From: Gaeumannomyces sp. JS-464
Lineage: Eukaryota > Ascomycota > Sordariomycetes > Magnaporthales > Magnaporthaceae
Assembly (NCBI GenBank): GCA_002197995.1
Contig: NGZR01000004.1
Location: forward strand, 1,550,001-1,614,000
Reading direction: 5' to 3'
DNA length: 64,000 bases
A model generated the notes under the pieces. It had not been told where the DNA came from. It saw only the letters and a list, made by a program, of their open reading frames with translations, and made no database searches. Positions 44,490-55,566 of this stretch are shown here, in pieces (the stretch's first letter is position 1; every line of letters starts with the position of its first letter). A program made the position numbers and the translations under genes.

Positions 44490-46670
44490 TGTTACGATTA
44501 ATATGCAAACTTTAAAACAATAAAAGGAAAAGGCTTTAAATAACGCTTTTACCCCGCATTTAAATACGTAAAGTTACGTAATTTAAAAAAAGTTGTAAAT
44601 TTGTAAATATAACGACAAATCCAAAAAGATTTGTAAATTTATAAGCAAAGTAATAATCCAAAGCTCGTTGCGAAAAGCAGCCGTATATATAAAAAATGAA
44701 TTTCTTTTATACTTAAATAGCTTTTAACTAACGTGGTTTATAAGTAAATAGGCCATATAAGCGAATAGGTTATAACACCTCGACTTTTGGTTAATTAACG
44801 CGTATACCAACCTAATAACGCTAAAAATCCATTTAAACTATTCGAAATTGTATATATCGAACGTTTTTACTTTTTTTATACACAATGCGGGCATTATGTC
44901 CGGTTTTACCGCAAATGCCATATCCGCTAACAAATTGTCGTCGCCCTTTTTTTTAACCTTTAAATCGCGCATTTTTTACTAAACTACTACCTTTTAACTC
45001 CTACTAGTTTAAAACATTTTCGTATTTTTTTAATAATATAATCAACCTTTTTATCGAACACGTGTTTTTTTTAGCTTTTCGGCGTTTGCTTAATGCTTTG
45101 TTCGCTTTCGTAATTTAAAGCACTTTTTTTTTTAAAAGGTTAACCCGATGTATAATTGCTTTAGCCTTTCGTTAATTGGTTTACAACGATAGCATAAGTA
45201 ACGGAAAGCTATTTTTGGTAATTAAAAATTCGAATTTTGATATATTTGGATTTGCAAAATTACGTTTTTAACTATTTAAAGCGTTTTAAAAGTTTAAAGT
45301 TCGGCGTCGTTTAAAGGTTTTCGCGGGGGAGTTAAAATCCGTACTTTTACATTTAGCTTTTCCAAAACCAAATCCGGATTAAAAAAAGCAAAGCTAACCT
45401 TTCGAAAACCTTTTTAAAATATTTCTTTTAATTATAAAGTTAAAAAATGCGCTTTAAACGCGAAAAGGAATTCGATTTTAATTACGTGGTTAACGTATAA
45501 CCTTATTAGGTTTTCGATTTGTTAATCGTACGCTTTTTTTAACGGGTTAAAACATTTAACGTTAAACGGTTAAAAAAAGTAAAACGAATGCGAAAGCATG
45601 TAAAACGTAATAATGTTATATTTTTAACAATAAAATTCGAAATTCGTTAAATAATAGTTTCGTAACCGTCCAGCATTTAATAAACGATAAATGCTTTTTA
45701 CGCGTAATGCAATGTGTTTATCGAAATGTTAAATCCATTTTAAATTAAGCTCGTTCGTAATCCACCCGTTAAAATTCGTTAAAATAACCTAATCGCGTAA
45801 AAAGTCGGTTTTCGAATACCAATTGGCTAAATAGTACTGCCTTTTAACGATAATAAAAAAAAGGATTGCTTAACCGTAATAATTAACCTTTTAAATAATT
45901 ATAGCCTATTCCCGGTTGCTAAGCTGGATTAGCTTTGCTTTATTACGGCTTTTTAATATTGTAATAATTATATCGGCGGCGATTATGCTTATAAAAAAGC
46001 CGGTTTCGTTAAAATTGTAAATATTATTATCCAAAATGCCATATTTAGCTATAATATTCCGTATAAAATCGAATTACGCAAAAATAAGCTTAGGATTTTC
46101 GCATTTGGCTTTTTAATAATCGTATTTTCGAATTTAACGCGTATTAAGCTTTACGCGGCGTTTAACGAAATTCGCGACCCAGTTTTTACCGACGGCGCTC
46201 GCGTCGCGTTCGGTAAGCAATCGGTTAACCATATTTTTAATACCAAAAGGCCGGGGAGGAAATGCTTGCAAATCCAGTTTAAATATGTACTTAATAAGCG
46301 CTTTTTTTTCGAATTCCGTTAATTTTCGTAATTTAGGCATAATATCGCGTCGAGCAAATTGGCCGTGCTTTCGACGCGTTAAAGTCGATTTCGCGACCGA
46401 ATAAATTTTTGCAGCCTTTCGTATGCTTAGTTTTAAATTAAATTGTAAAGCTTAAAAGGTAAGCATTACCCGGTTTTCGTTATTTCCCGTTAATATTGTT
46501 ATTATTAAAAAAATTGGTTGCGAAAGAAAAAGTGTCGCGCGGTTACGTGTTATAACCCACTCGTTTATATGGCCCACTTACTTGTAAACCACGTTAAAAC
46601 TTCGGCATTAATTAATTTAAATTAGCTTTTAAATATTTTTTAAAGCAAGCAATTAAATTATCCTTTTAAA
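44490..46670 (+). repeat. 3' LTR of El-3, split by Fot1-D and truncated by LINE-2
   Basis: LTR sequence at 44490-44730 and 46597-46670. Fot1-D lies between them with TA duplications, and the joined LTR reads smoothly across the site. It stops after AAATTATCCTTTTAAA (46655-46670), where a poly-A tract and LINE-2 begin. The remaining LTR end is at 6139-6028 in inverted orientation. Confidence 0.82.
44731..46594 (-). mobile_element. Fot1/pogo-type transposon, copy Fot1-D (1.86 kb)
   Basis: ACGTGGTTTATAAGTAA at 44731 to ACTTGTAAACCACGT ending 46594, flanked by TA. Transposase on the minus strand: HTH frame 46134-46340 (M-P-K-L-R-K-L-T-E-F-E-K-K, 68 aa before the first stop), zinc knuckle near 44890-44950. 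The N-terminal domain here is nearly identical to Fot1-B. Confidence 0.9.
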
Positions 46671-46979
46671 AAAAAAAAAAAAAAAAAAAAAAGCCTGCCG
46701 CGACTTTAAAAACGCGCAGCCGGTTAGCCTTTCAAAATAATCCAATTTTAACGCTAAAATTAAACTCCTCGCAATTAACTCGACCTCGAACCGATGCCGT
46801 ATCGTACGCACGCCGACGGCGCGGGCTAAAAATCGATGGCGATCGATTTTAAGCTCGCGGCCAGTTGGCATGCTACGATAATAAATCCACCTAACGCGTT
46901 TTTAAACGCGTAAAAATGCGACGATACCGATACGAAACCGGCGCGCAGCCGCTAAAAAAAAAGCGAAAAAGAGATTATT

Positions 46980-47575
46980 AATAAGCTAAAGCCTTTTGTA
47001 ATTAATGGAAAGTTGTTAGAAATTTTATAACTGGTGTCGGAATTAACGAAGCGGGGAATTAACGCAAAAACGGCTTACTAGCGCGAAACCGCCGTAAAAG
47101 GACCGGTAATTAACGATACGTTGCAAAAGCTTAAAGCAAAAATATTCGAGGAAATTAAAAGGCTTAGCCGATATTAAAAAGTCTTATGCCACCGCGTTAA
47201 CCACGGGCTTGCCGGTTTAAACACCGGGCGAAACCGAGTCGAATTAACCTCGCTAATAGTACCCGAATATAACGCAACTTTTACCCCGATTTATACCGTC
47301 GAAAATCGAGCGAGAAATTATCGTGGCCGTAAAAAAACCCCCAAAGGTAATTAAAAAGCGGTTAACGATAAATACCTTACAAGCGTTAAATAACTAATTA
47401 AGCACGATAATACGGGCAACGAACCGATTTCGGAGCGGAAATATAGTAATATGCTTTTAAACAAACGCAAAAAAATATAAGAAAAAAAACGGCTGGGTGA
47501 AAAAAGTATTCGGCGACCAAATAACGATCCGGGAACGAACATACGACGTGGTAATTCGAGGCTTTAAATAAAAGG
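46980..47575 (+). pseudogene. LINE-2 ORF1 (Gag-like) fragment
   Basis: The frame reads R-E-I-I-V-A-V-K-K-P-P-K-V (about 47310), then helices T-L-Q-A-L-N-N and R-F-R-S-G-N-I-V-I near 47430, then W-x-K-K/V-F-G-D-Q and R-E-R-T-Y-D-V-V-I-R-G near 47500-47570. This succession matches the RNA-binding ORF1 proteins of Tad1-clade LINEs by pattern. It ends abruptly, running in frame into the ORF2 linker, so the C-terminal zinc knuckles are gone. TAA/TAG stops. Confidence 0.6.
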
Positions 47576-47579
47576 CACT

Positions 47580-50160
47580 TTTAAAAAACCTAATCGCTAA
47601 TAAATTAACACCGAGGAAAAAAGCATTAATAAGTTTTCAACCGGTACCGTATTAAAACTTAAAACTTACTAAACTTGTTAAGGAAATAAAAAAGTGCCAA
47701 CGCGCGTATATAAGGCTAAAAATATAAAATAACCACGACGAGTTAAAAGCAGCGGATAAAGCTTTTATAAAATAAAATAAAAAGCAATTAACGCGCATTA
47801 AAAAGAGTATATTAAAAAGGTATTAAAAATAAAAAAGCACGAAACCACTTTTTAAAATATAAAACGGTAAGCGAAATTACGCAGTTATAAAAAACGAGAT
47901 TTAATTAAATTACCGAACTTGCACTAATTAAAAAACGGCAACTAGGAATTAACTAACATTTACGTAAATAAAGTAATAGCTTTAGCGACCAAATTTTACC
48001 TTAACCCGAAAGCGGATTAGCCGACATTATAAACATTACGTTTAATAACGACACGTTTTATAACGCATTTTTAATAAAACATATAATAGATTCGAAAAGC
48101 GGAAACGTATTAACGGCTTTAAAAAAAACGCGGAATTAAAAAGCTTTAAAAGCGAACAACTTATTAAACGGACTTTTAAAAGTATACGGCGAACTTTGCT
48201 GGACAACTATATCTAAAATTACTAACGCCAGCTTCGATTTCGAATATTTCCTAAAGCGTTTTCGAAATGCACTTATAATAATGCTATTAAAGCTAGGCAA
48301 AAGTATAAAAGATAAAAAAACAGCGGGAAAATAAAAACCGATCGCACTTTTATTATCCATTTCCAAAGTTATAAAAGTTATAATAGGAAAACGGATCGCT
48401 TATAAAGCGGAGGAAAAAAGGCTTTTACCGGAAAGATAAATAAGTAATAAAAAAAAACGCAATACCGAACTCGCTATTAAACAAATAATAAATATAATAA
48501 TAACGGCGTAAAATTACAGCGTTATAACCTCGCTGTTATAACTCGACCTATTAAAAGCATTTAATAACGTTAATTATATTAAATTGCTTAATATAATGCG
48601 AAATTAAAGATTTTTACCAAAAATAATTAAATAAATTAAAAGCTGGCTTATAAATAAAACGGCTCGGCTCCGGTTTAACGGAAATACGTTAACGTTAATA
48701 CTAATAACCGCAAAAATCCCATAAAAATTACCACTATTATTTATACTATTTATTTTTTATATTGCGTTATTATACGATAAGTTGGAAAAAATCCCAAAAA
48801 TAACGGTGGTTAATTTTACTAACGGTATTAACCTTTTAATAATAAAAGGCATTATAACGAAAACGGCACGGCTATTGGAAACAGCTTAAAACGTATGTTA
48901 AATATACGCAAAAATAATAAAAATAATATTTAACGTATCGAAAACCGAGCTAATACATTTTATTAAAGCTTTAAACCAAACCCGGGTTTATACCGGAGCT
49001 ATTTAAATGCAACTATCGTTAACGGCAAAAAATTTTAAAATTTAATTAAATTATAAACTAAATTTTAAAGCTTATAATAAATAAGCGAAAGGTAAATAAA
49101 AAAAAATAGCAATTAGCGATAATAAAACTCGCAACGGTAACGTGGGGGAATAACTTTGCTAAAACGAAATAATTATACGTAATAATATGTAAAAACGCGA
49201 TAATATATAAAGCCGTAACATACCACTTTTTAACCGAACTATAAAGGCGGCCCCGAAACGTAGCCAAAGAAATGGCGAAAAAATAACGAGCATATTTTAA
49301 AATAATAGCCGGAGCATATAAAGCGACGTTATTAACCTATTTAAAAACGGAAATTTACGTGCCACTTTTAAATTTGTATTTAAACGAAAAGGTAATTAAT
49401 ATAAAAAATAAATGGCTGGAAATTAGAATAATATAGCGAATTAATAAAACGATAGCGAAAGTAACAAACCGATTTAAAAGGTTAAAATACCGGGAACGGA
49501 ATAGGAAACTATATTTTTAAAACGGCCAAATAAAAGAAAAATAAGCGGAACGTTAAAACCGATTTAAAAAACCCCGAAATTAAAACGTAAACCAATCCCC
49601 CGCGGAAACGAAAAAAAGTTTAAATATAAATACGCGAAACGTTAAAACCTTAACGTAATAATAGAATGGAAGGTAAAAGTTACCAATTTAACGGAAGTAA
49701 TAAAAAAAGCGAACCGGTATAAAACCGCGTACTTAGCGAATAACCCCCTATTTATAAAGGAAATGGTTAAATATTATAAAGGAATGCTAAAAGCATATAA
49801 CTTAATGGCAATTTAAATTAAAACGGAAAAACTGGGTTTAAATACCTTTTTATTTAATAAAAACGTGCCCGATACGGCAACGCCGCTATGCGAATGCGGT
49901 GAACGGATAAAAGGAAATAATATAACACGTGTTAACTTAATGCACCCGTTAAAATAAATAGCGGGAAAATACCGGAATAGCATAAGCGGATAACCGAAAA
50001 GCATATTTCGAGCTATAAAAAATAAAAAACATACTATTTAAAAAAGCAACACGCATAATATTTAAAACTAGTAAATTAATAAATTTTAAAACAGCGAAAA
50101 AAGTGGAAAAAAAAACGCGTAAAAAAAAAGGAAAAAAAAAACGCTACCGAGCTAAAAAAA
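47580..50160 (+). pseudogene. LINE-2 ORF2: reverse transcriptase without APE domain
   Basis: Starts in the linker after the endonuclease. RT fingers and palm lie about 48090-48900, with K-P-I-A-L-L-L-S-I-S-K-V (48335) and L-Q-L-D-L-L-K-A-F-N-N-V. The catalytic box reads N-F-T-N-G-I-N at 48806-48830, where LINE-1 reads G-F-T-D-D-I-N: both Asp are lost. A-G-A-Y-K-A-T and E-I-Y-V-P-L-L-N-L-Y lie near 49310-49390. A C-x-C-G-E-R segment near 49890 and a terminal K-L-I-N-F-K-T-A motif near 50090 close the frame. No RNase H seen. Inactive. Confidence 0.75.
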
Positions 50161-50249
50161 AAAACCGAACTATAAATAATTATAAAACGTAAACGAAAAC
50201 ACCTTATTAAAAAACGAGGGAAAAAAAAGTGGATCGACGTTAATATTAT

Positions 50250-51800
50250 ATATGCGAACCGTAACCGAAAAAGAACTAACTAAACTAATTATTTCCAACT
50301 TTACCCATTTTTTTTAACATTTCGTTAATAACATTTTTTTAACATTTAATTAAAATTCGATTAAAAATGGCGTTAATAGGATTTTATATAAAAGATATTT
50401 AGCAAATATAAAAAGGTTAACGGACCGGAAAAAAACAGTAATATTAAAGGAATATCGATAAGCCCGTATTTTAGCCTGTTTTAAAGCTAACGCTTTTATT
50501 TAAATGCGGTTAAACGAGTTTTACTCGTTAATAAACTTAGCGGTTTAACCTAATATAGCTTATGCCAAAAGCATTATATTACCGGAAAAAAAGCGAACGA
50601 AACCCGAGCTATTAAATGCAATTATAACAGTAAAAGCGCTTTTAAACTGGAAAGAAATAAGCGCGAGGATTTAACATTAAACGGGACGCCAAACCGCTTG
50701 CTAATATCCTTCGCAATACGAACGTACCCGGTAATAACGTATTTTAAAATGGTATAACGAAGTTGGAAAAAAAGCATTAATAAAAAAGCATACCGCATTA
50801 AAATAAAACCGTTATAAATTTTAGCGGTATATTTAATTTCCGTTATAACATTTTCCAAATCGATAGCAGTTTTAAAAAGGAATTAAATATAACGTTAATA
50901 GGTACGAAAAACGGCATAAACCTAATTTTTAATACTAACGGAAAGCTACCGAAACGGAACCGAAAAGTTAGCAATAAGGAAAAGCAGTAAAAAAAAAGGG
51001 AAAAAAATAACAAATTTAAACGCAAATACCGCGCGAAAAGGCGCACCCTATATAAGTTAAAACGCGAAAAGTTAAAAATAAAAGTTAATAAAACCCGGGA
51101 GCGAGTTGGGAAAAAAGCGGAATAAATAAAAAATATATAAACTTTAAAATAGCACCCCCGAATAGCGCTAGCACTTTTAATACCGTTAGCGAAACGCTGG
51201 ATGCAATTAAAACAAATTTTACATATAAGCTTAAAAAGTTAACAAAGCGGAATAAAAAAAAAACGATATGGGAAATATATATTATCGAATCGTAAAAAAA
51301 TGTAACCCGAAAGGATAACGACCGCCGTTTTATATTCCTTTTGGTAATATAAACGTATAGCTAAAGGAAAAAAAAATTAATAGAAAAACAAAAAACGAAA
51401 CGGTGCAAAGCCGCACGTATAGCTTTAACGCGGAGGTTCGAAGCCTCGTTAAACGAAGAGCTGTCGGCGTTAAAAGTGGAAAATAGGTGCTTATCGCAAG
51501 CGCTAGCAAAAGGAGCGGGAGCGGGTGTAACGCCGTTACTATTACCGCCGCCGCCGTAAACGCCGCGCGCACCACTACCGCCGCTATAACCGCCGCGCGC
51601 ACCACCGCGCGCGCCGCCGCGAGGAAAATAAGGAGTTTTATTTTTAAAAGCTATGCAATAAAAAAATAGGGACCGGAAAGGGAACGAGGCGCGAAAAGGC
51701 AAGCGAAAAAGCGCGGGTGGGAAAATACACGAAGGTTAAAAACAAAAGTGGGAAAAAAGGATTAAAAACCGGGATAAAAAATTAAAAAAGGGTAAAAAAA
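50250..51800 (+). pseudogene. Degenerate frame in LINE-2 3' region
   Basis: Same succession as LINE-1 8300-6870: I-A-Y-A-K-S-I-I-L near 50555, S-L-N-E-E-L-S-A-L-K-V-E-N (about 51450), a Pro-rich run with P-P-R-A repeats at 51540-51620, then a basic tail. RIP has turned Gln codons into TAA here. Not recognised; conserved between two LINE copies, so it is part of the element. Confidence 0.45.
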
Positions 51801-52536
51801 GAAAGGCAAAAACCTTTAAAAGCAAAAACCTTTAAAGGCAAAAAGGGAAAGAACGGTAAAAACCCGCAAGCGGAAGGAAATAAAGGAAAGCATAACTAAA
51901 AAGCACGATATAAATAATAATAAGGCAGGAGTAACATAATTACGAAAACGGCGAATAATTAACGAAAAGATCGGATGCGCGTTATAAGCGAGGAAATAAC
52001 TCGTAACCGGAACGCCACCTTTAAAAGCGAATAACATAATTACGCCGAATTACCCGGAATTAATTATAACGTTTAAACCCCCCCCCCCCCCCCGGAGCAG
52101 CCACGTAGCACCGTGGCGGGGCCGGGAAATTTTAAACGCGTATAATTAAGCTATTATTAGCAATCGAACGAACATTACCACTACCAAAGCTAATATAAAA
52201 AGGAAAAAACCCGGCATTAAAACGCTTTTTAAACGTAACACACATTTTTTATAATTTTTTCCCTTATGTATTTTCTTATTATTACTATTAATTATAAAAA
52301 CGTTTTCGCGATGGAACTTTTAAAAGCAATCGTGTAAACTAAGCAAACGGCACTATTATTTTTAATATAAAAAGGACCGTATACGAAAAGCAAATATGGT
52401 TTTTACTTTTAAGCCACTAAGCTGGATACGAACCGTATTCGGAAATAAGTTTAAGGGTTTTTTACATGTATTTAAAATAGCAAAAGGATTAAGGTTTTTA
52501 TAAACATAACGGCAGTATAACTAATAATAATAATAA

Positions 52537-52833
52537 GTTAATTAATGTTAAAGCTTTAATTAAAACTACTTAGGATAGTAAAAAATCCATCTTTTATATA
52601 TTTGCTTTTTATTTTCCATGCTTTTTATATTTATAGCTTTGTTTAAAAATTTAAAAATTTAAAACCCTTTTTAAATTTATAGTTTTATTTAAAAATTTAA
52701 AAATTTAACTTAAATTTATAAATTTGTCGAAAAATTTAAAAATCCAGCTTAAGTAAACCGCCGAGTTACGTGTTTAACGAAGTGGGATTTTAAATTTTTA
52801 CCCCGCACTAGCCTTTTATATTTGGTTGTAACA
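52537..52833 (+). repeat. G1 LTR fragment (forward, lacking its first ~130 bp)
   Basis: Reads GTTAATTAATGTTAAAGC through to GGTTGTAACA (52833), matching the distal two thirds of the El-2-type LTR in plus orientation. It is truncated exactly at the LINE-2 tail. Confidence 0.75.
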
Positions 52834-53705
52834 CTTTTTAAAAGCGTTTATATATATTTCCGCGTAATTTTTAATAAATTTACATTAAAAAGCTTAAAGT
52901 AACGTTGTTTTATAAAAAACAACGAGTATAAATAATTAAAATTAAAAGTATTTTTAAAAATAATAACAACCGTAGTTAAAAGTAAAAATAAGCTTAAATA
53001 GCTTTACATTTTAACAAATTTAAAGGGTTTTTAAAAACGGTTATAAGTTTATTTAAAAGCTTAAAAGTAAAAATTATCGTAATATATAAAAAAAAGCCGT
53101 TAGCAATTAAAATTAAAAATAGCAAAGATTAATTTAACTTACTTTTATAACTTACGATTAACTTTATTACCTTTTAATTTAAACTTTAACTTTATAACCC
53201 GCTAATTGTTTTTTTTATACTTTCCGCCGGCGTTAAAAACGCGAAAATCGAGTTTAATTCCTACCTTTTTCGTAGCTTCCGCCTTTTAAAAAAGAAAAGA
53301 AAACGCTTTACCAGCTGTTTAAATCACGTTAAAAACCCCGGCCGCTTTATCGGTAAGCCGGGAAATTAACGATTTTAATACCTTTTTTAACCATTTTAAC
53401 TTTTAAACGACTTTTCTTCCGGCTTCCCGTACACTTTTCGAAACCCCTTTCGTCGTGCCGGCTTTTTAATTAACTTAAACGACTTTTAAAATAGCTTTTT
53501 AAGCTTTTAAAAAGGCCGGCAAACGAGAAAATTAATCCGTTAATTAAATTTTAACCTTTTTCGAGTTTTTCGCGAAATCCGGCCGGCAAAAGAAAATGAA
53601 TTCAGCAATTTTTTCCTAGCTTTCCAAATGTTTAAAAACGGCGATAAAAGCTTTATTTAACCGTTAACTTTATATCCGGTAGTTAAATAAAGTTAAAAAT
53701 AAATA
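52834..53705. other. Unassigned AT-rich stretch
   Basis: No domain, LTR or TIR seen. From about 53580 down to 52950 the minus strand keeps a Lys-rich frame broken only by TAA/TAG, which may be a decayed gene or transposon protein. 53330-53620 is somewhat richer in CCGG-type sites. Nothing identifiable. Confidence 0.3.
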
Positions 53706-53707
53706 TA

Positions 53708-55564
53708 ACGTGGTTTATTAGCGAATAAATTACATTAGCAAATGGATTATTAACACGCGTTTACGCGTTAATTAAACTTTATCCACGAATATTTCCATAA
53801 TAAACAATAGCAAATACAAACGACGAAAGTAAGGTTATTTTAGCCCTTTATACTATTAATTTAAATTTAAAGTTAAACGTTCGAAATGCCGCCAAAATTT
53901 ACGCGGTTAACTATTTAACTTTCGCCCGGCGTAAAAGCGGCTAACCTGCTCGACGTAACATTATACCGAACTTACGAAAATTAACGAAATCCGAAAAGAA
54001 AACGCTTATTAAATACATATTTAAACTGGATTTTCACGCATTCCCTCCCCGGCTTTTTAATGTTAAAAATATAGCTAACTAATTGCTCGCTAAACGCAAC
54101 GCGAACACCGTCGGCAAATACTAAGTTAAAAAGTTTATTAAACGCCGCGCAAGCTCGGTACGCGTTAAATTCGAAAATATAATTATTAAAAAGCTAAATG
54201 CGAAAATCCCAAACTCGTTTTATATAGTTTAACCTTATACGGAATATTATAGCTAAATATGGCATTTTAAATAACGACATTTATAATTTTAACGAAACCG
54301 GTTTTTTTATAAGCATAATCGCCGCCGGTATAATTATTACAATATCGGAAAACCGTAAAAAAGTAAAATTAATCCAGCTTAGCAACTAAAAATGGGCTAT
54401 AATTATTTAAAAGGTTAATTATTACGGTTAAACGATTCCCTTTTTTATTATCGTTAAAAGGCAGTACTATTTAGCTAATTAGTATTTAAAAACCGACTTT
54501 TCACGCAATTAGGTTATTATAACGAAAATTAACGGGTGGATTACGAACGAGCTCGGTTTAAAATGCATTTAACATTTCGATAAACATATTATATCGCGTA
54601 CGAAAAGCATATATCGGTTATTAGTGTTAAACGAATACAAAAGTTACTATTTAACGAATTTCGAGTTTTACTATTAAAAATATAATATCGTTACGCTTTT
54701 TATGCTTTTACATTCGTTTTATTTCTTTTAACCGCTTAACGTTAAATGTTTTAACCCGTTAAAAAAAGCGTATAATCGATAAATCGAAAACTTAATAAAA
54801 TCGCACGTTAACTACGTAATTAAAGTCGAGTTCTTTTCGGCGTTTAAAACGGCATTTTTTAACTTTATAACCGAAAAAAATATCCGAAAAGGTTTTTAAA
54901 AAGCTGGTTTTGCTTTTTTTAATTCGGATTCGGTTTTAAAAAAGCTGGTTGTAAAGCTACGAACTTTAACTTTTTTAAAAAAGCTTTTAAACAACGCCGA
55001 ACTTTAAACTTTTAAAACGCTTTAAACAGTTAAAAACGCAACTTTGCAATTTAAACATATTAAAACTCGGATTTTTAATTACTAAAGTAGCTTTTCGATA
55101 CTTATGCTAGCGGTTATAAATTAGTTAACGAAAAGGGTTAAAGCAATTATATATCGGGTTAACTTTTTAAAAAAAATGCTTTAAGTTATAAAAGGCGAAC
55201 GAAGCATTAAGCAAACGCCGAAAGGTTAAAAAAACACGTGTTTAATTTGGGGGATTATTTACTATTAACGAAGTACTAAATGTTTTAAACTAATAAAAGC
55301 TAAATAAATAATTATAGCAAAAAATGGGCGATTATAAAGGTTAAAAAAAGGGCGACGATAATTCGTTAGCGATATAGCATTTGCGGTAAAAGCGGACATA
55401 ATGCGCGCATTTGTTAAAAAAAAGTAAAAATGTTTAATATATATAATTCCGAATAGATTAAATGGATTCCTAGCGTTATTAAGTTAATATGCGCGTCGAT
55501 TAACCAAAAGTCGAGTGTTTAATAATCCATTCGCTAATGTAATCCACTTGTTAATAAATTACGT
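53708..55564 (+). mobile_element. Fot1/pogo-type transposon, copy Fot1-E (1.86 kb)
   Basis: ACGTGGTTTATTAGCG at 53708 to TTAATAAATTACGT ending 55564, TA on both sides. Plus-strand transposase relic: HTH about 53960-54170, N-E-T-G-F near 54290 with the preceding Asp lost, C-terminal zinc knuckle near 55370-55415. More heavily mutated than Fot1-B and Fot1-D. Confidence 0.87.
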
Positions 55565-55566
55565 TA

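Larger units (their letters stand above)
30903..46670 (+). mobile_element. Ty3/gypsy G1, copy El-3, split by SINE-like, El-4 and Fot1-D insertions
   Basis: 5' LTR 30903-31309, gag about 31370-32340, then a post-gag region interrupted by a SINE-like insertion (32912-33732). Pol resumes but jumps at about 34585 from sequence matching El-2 26530 to sequence matching El-2 24620: RT, RNase H and the start of integrase are deleted. Integrase and chromodomain run to about 35700, the tRNA-like unit is at 35820-35890, El-4 interrupts at 35899-43798, then come the accessory ORF and the 3' LTR 44490-46670 with Fot1-D inside. The last ~110 bp of that LTR are missing here and found at 6028-6139. Confidence 0.85.
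46671..52536 (+). mobile_element. Tad1-like LINE, copy LINE-2 (5.9 kb)
   Basis: Begins after a 25-nt poly-A tract (46668-46692), with a GC-richer 5' leader (46693-46960) and a (TAA)n 3' tail at 52522-52536. It holds ORF1, a fused and deleted ORF2 with RT, a 2-kb 3' region and a C16 tract. Its left flank is El-3 LTR (reverse-type end) and its right flank is a different, oppositely oriented G1 LTR fragment, so the two flanks do not match as an ordinary insertion would require. Confidence 0.85.

Noticed and set aside
48900..49600. RNase H domain in the LINE ORF2
   Set aside because: The segment fits the RT C-terminal region of Tad1-like ORF2; I see no D-E-D-D pattern.
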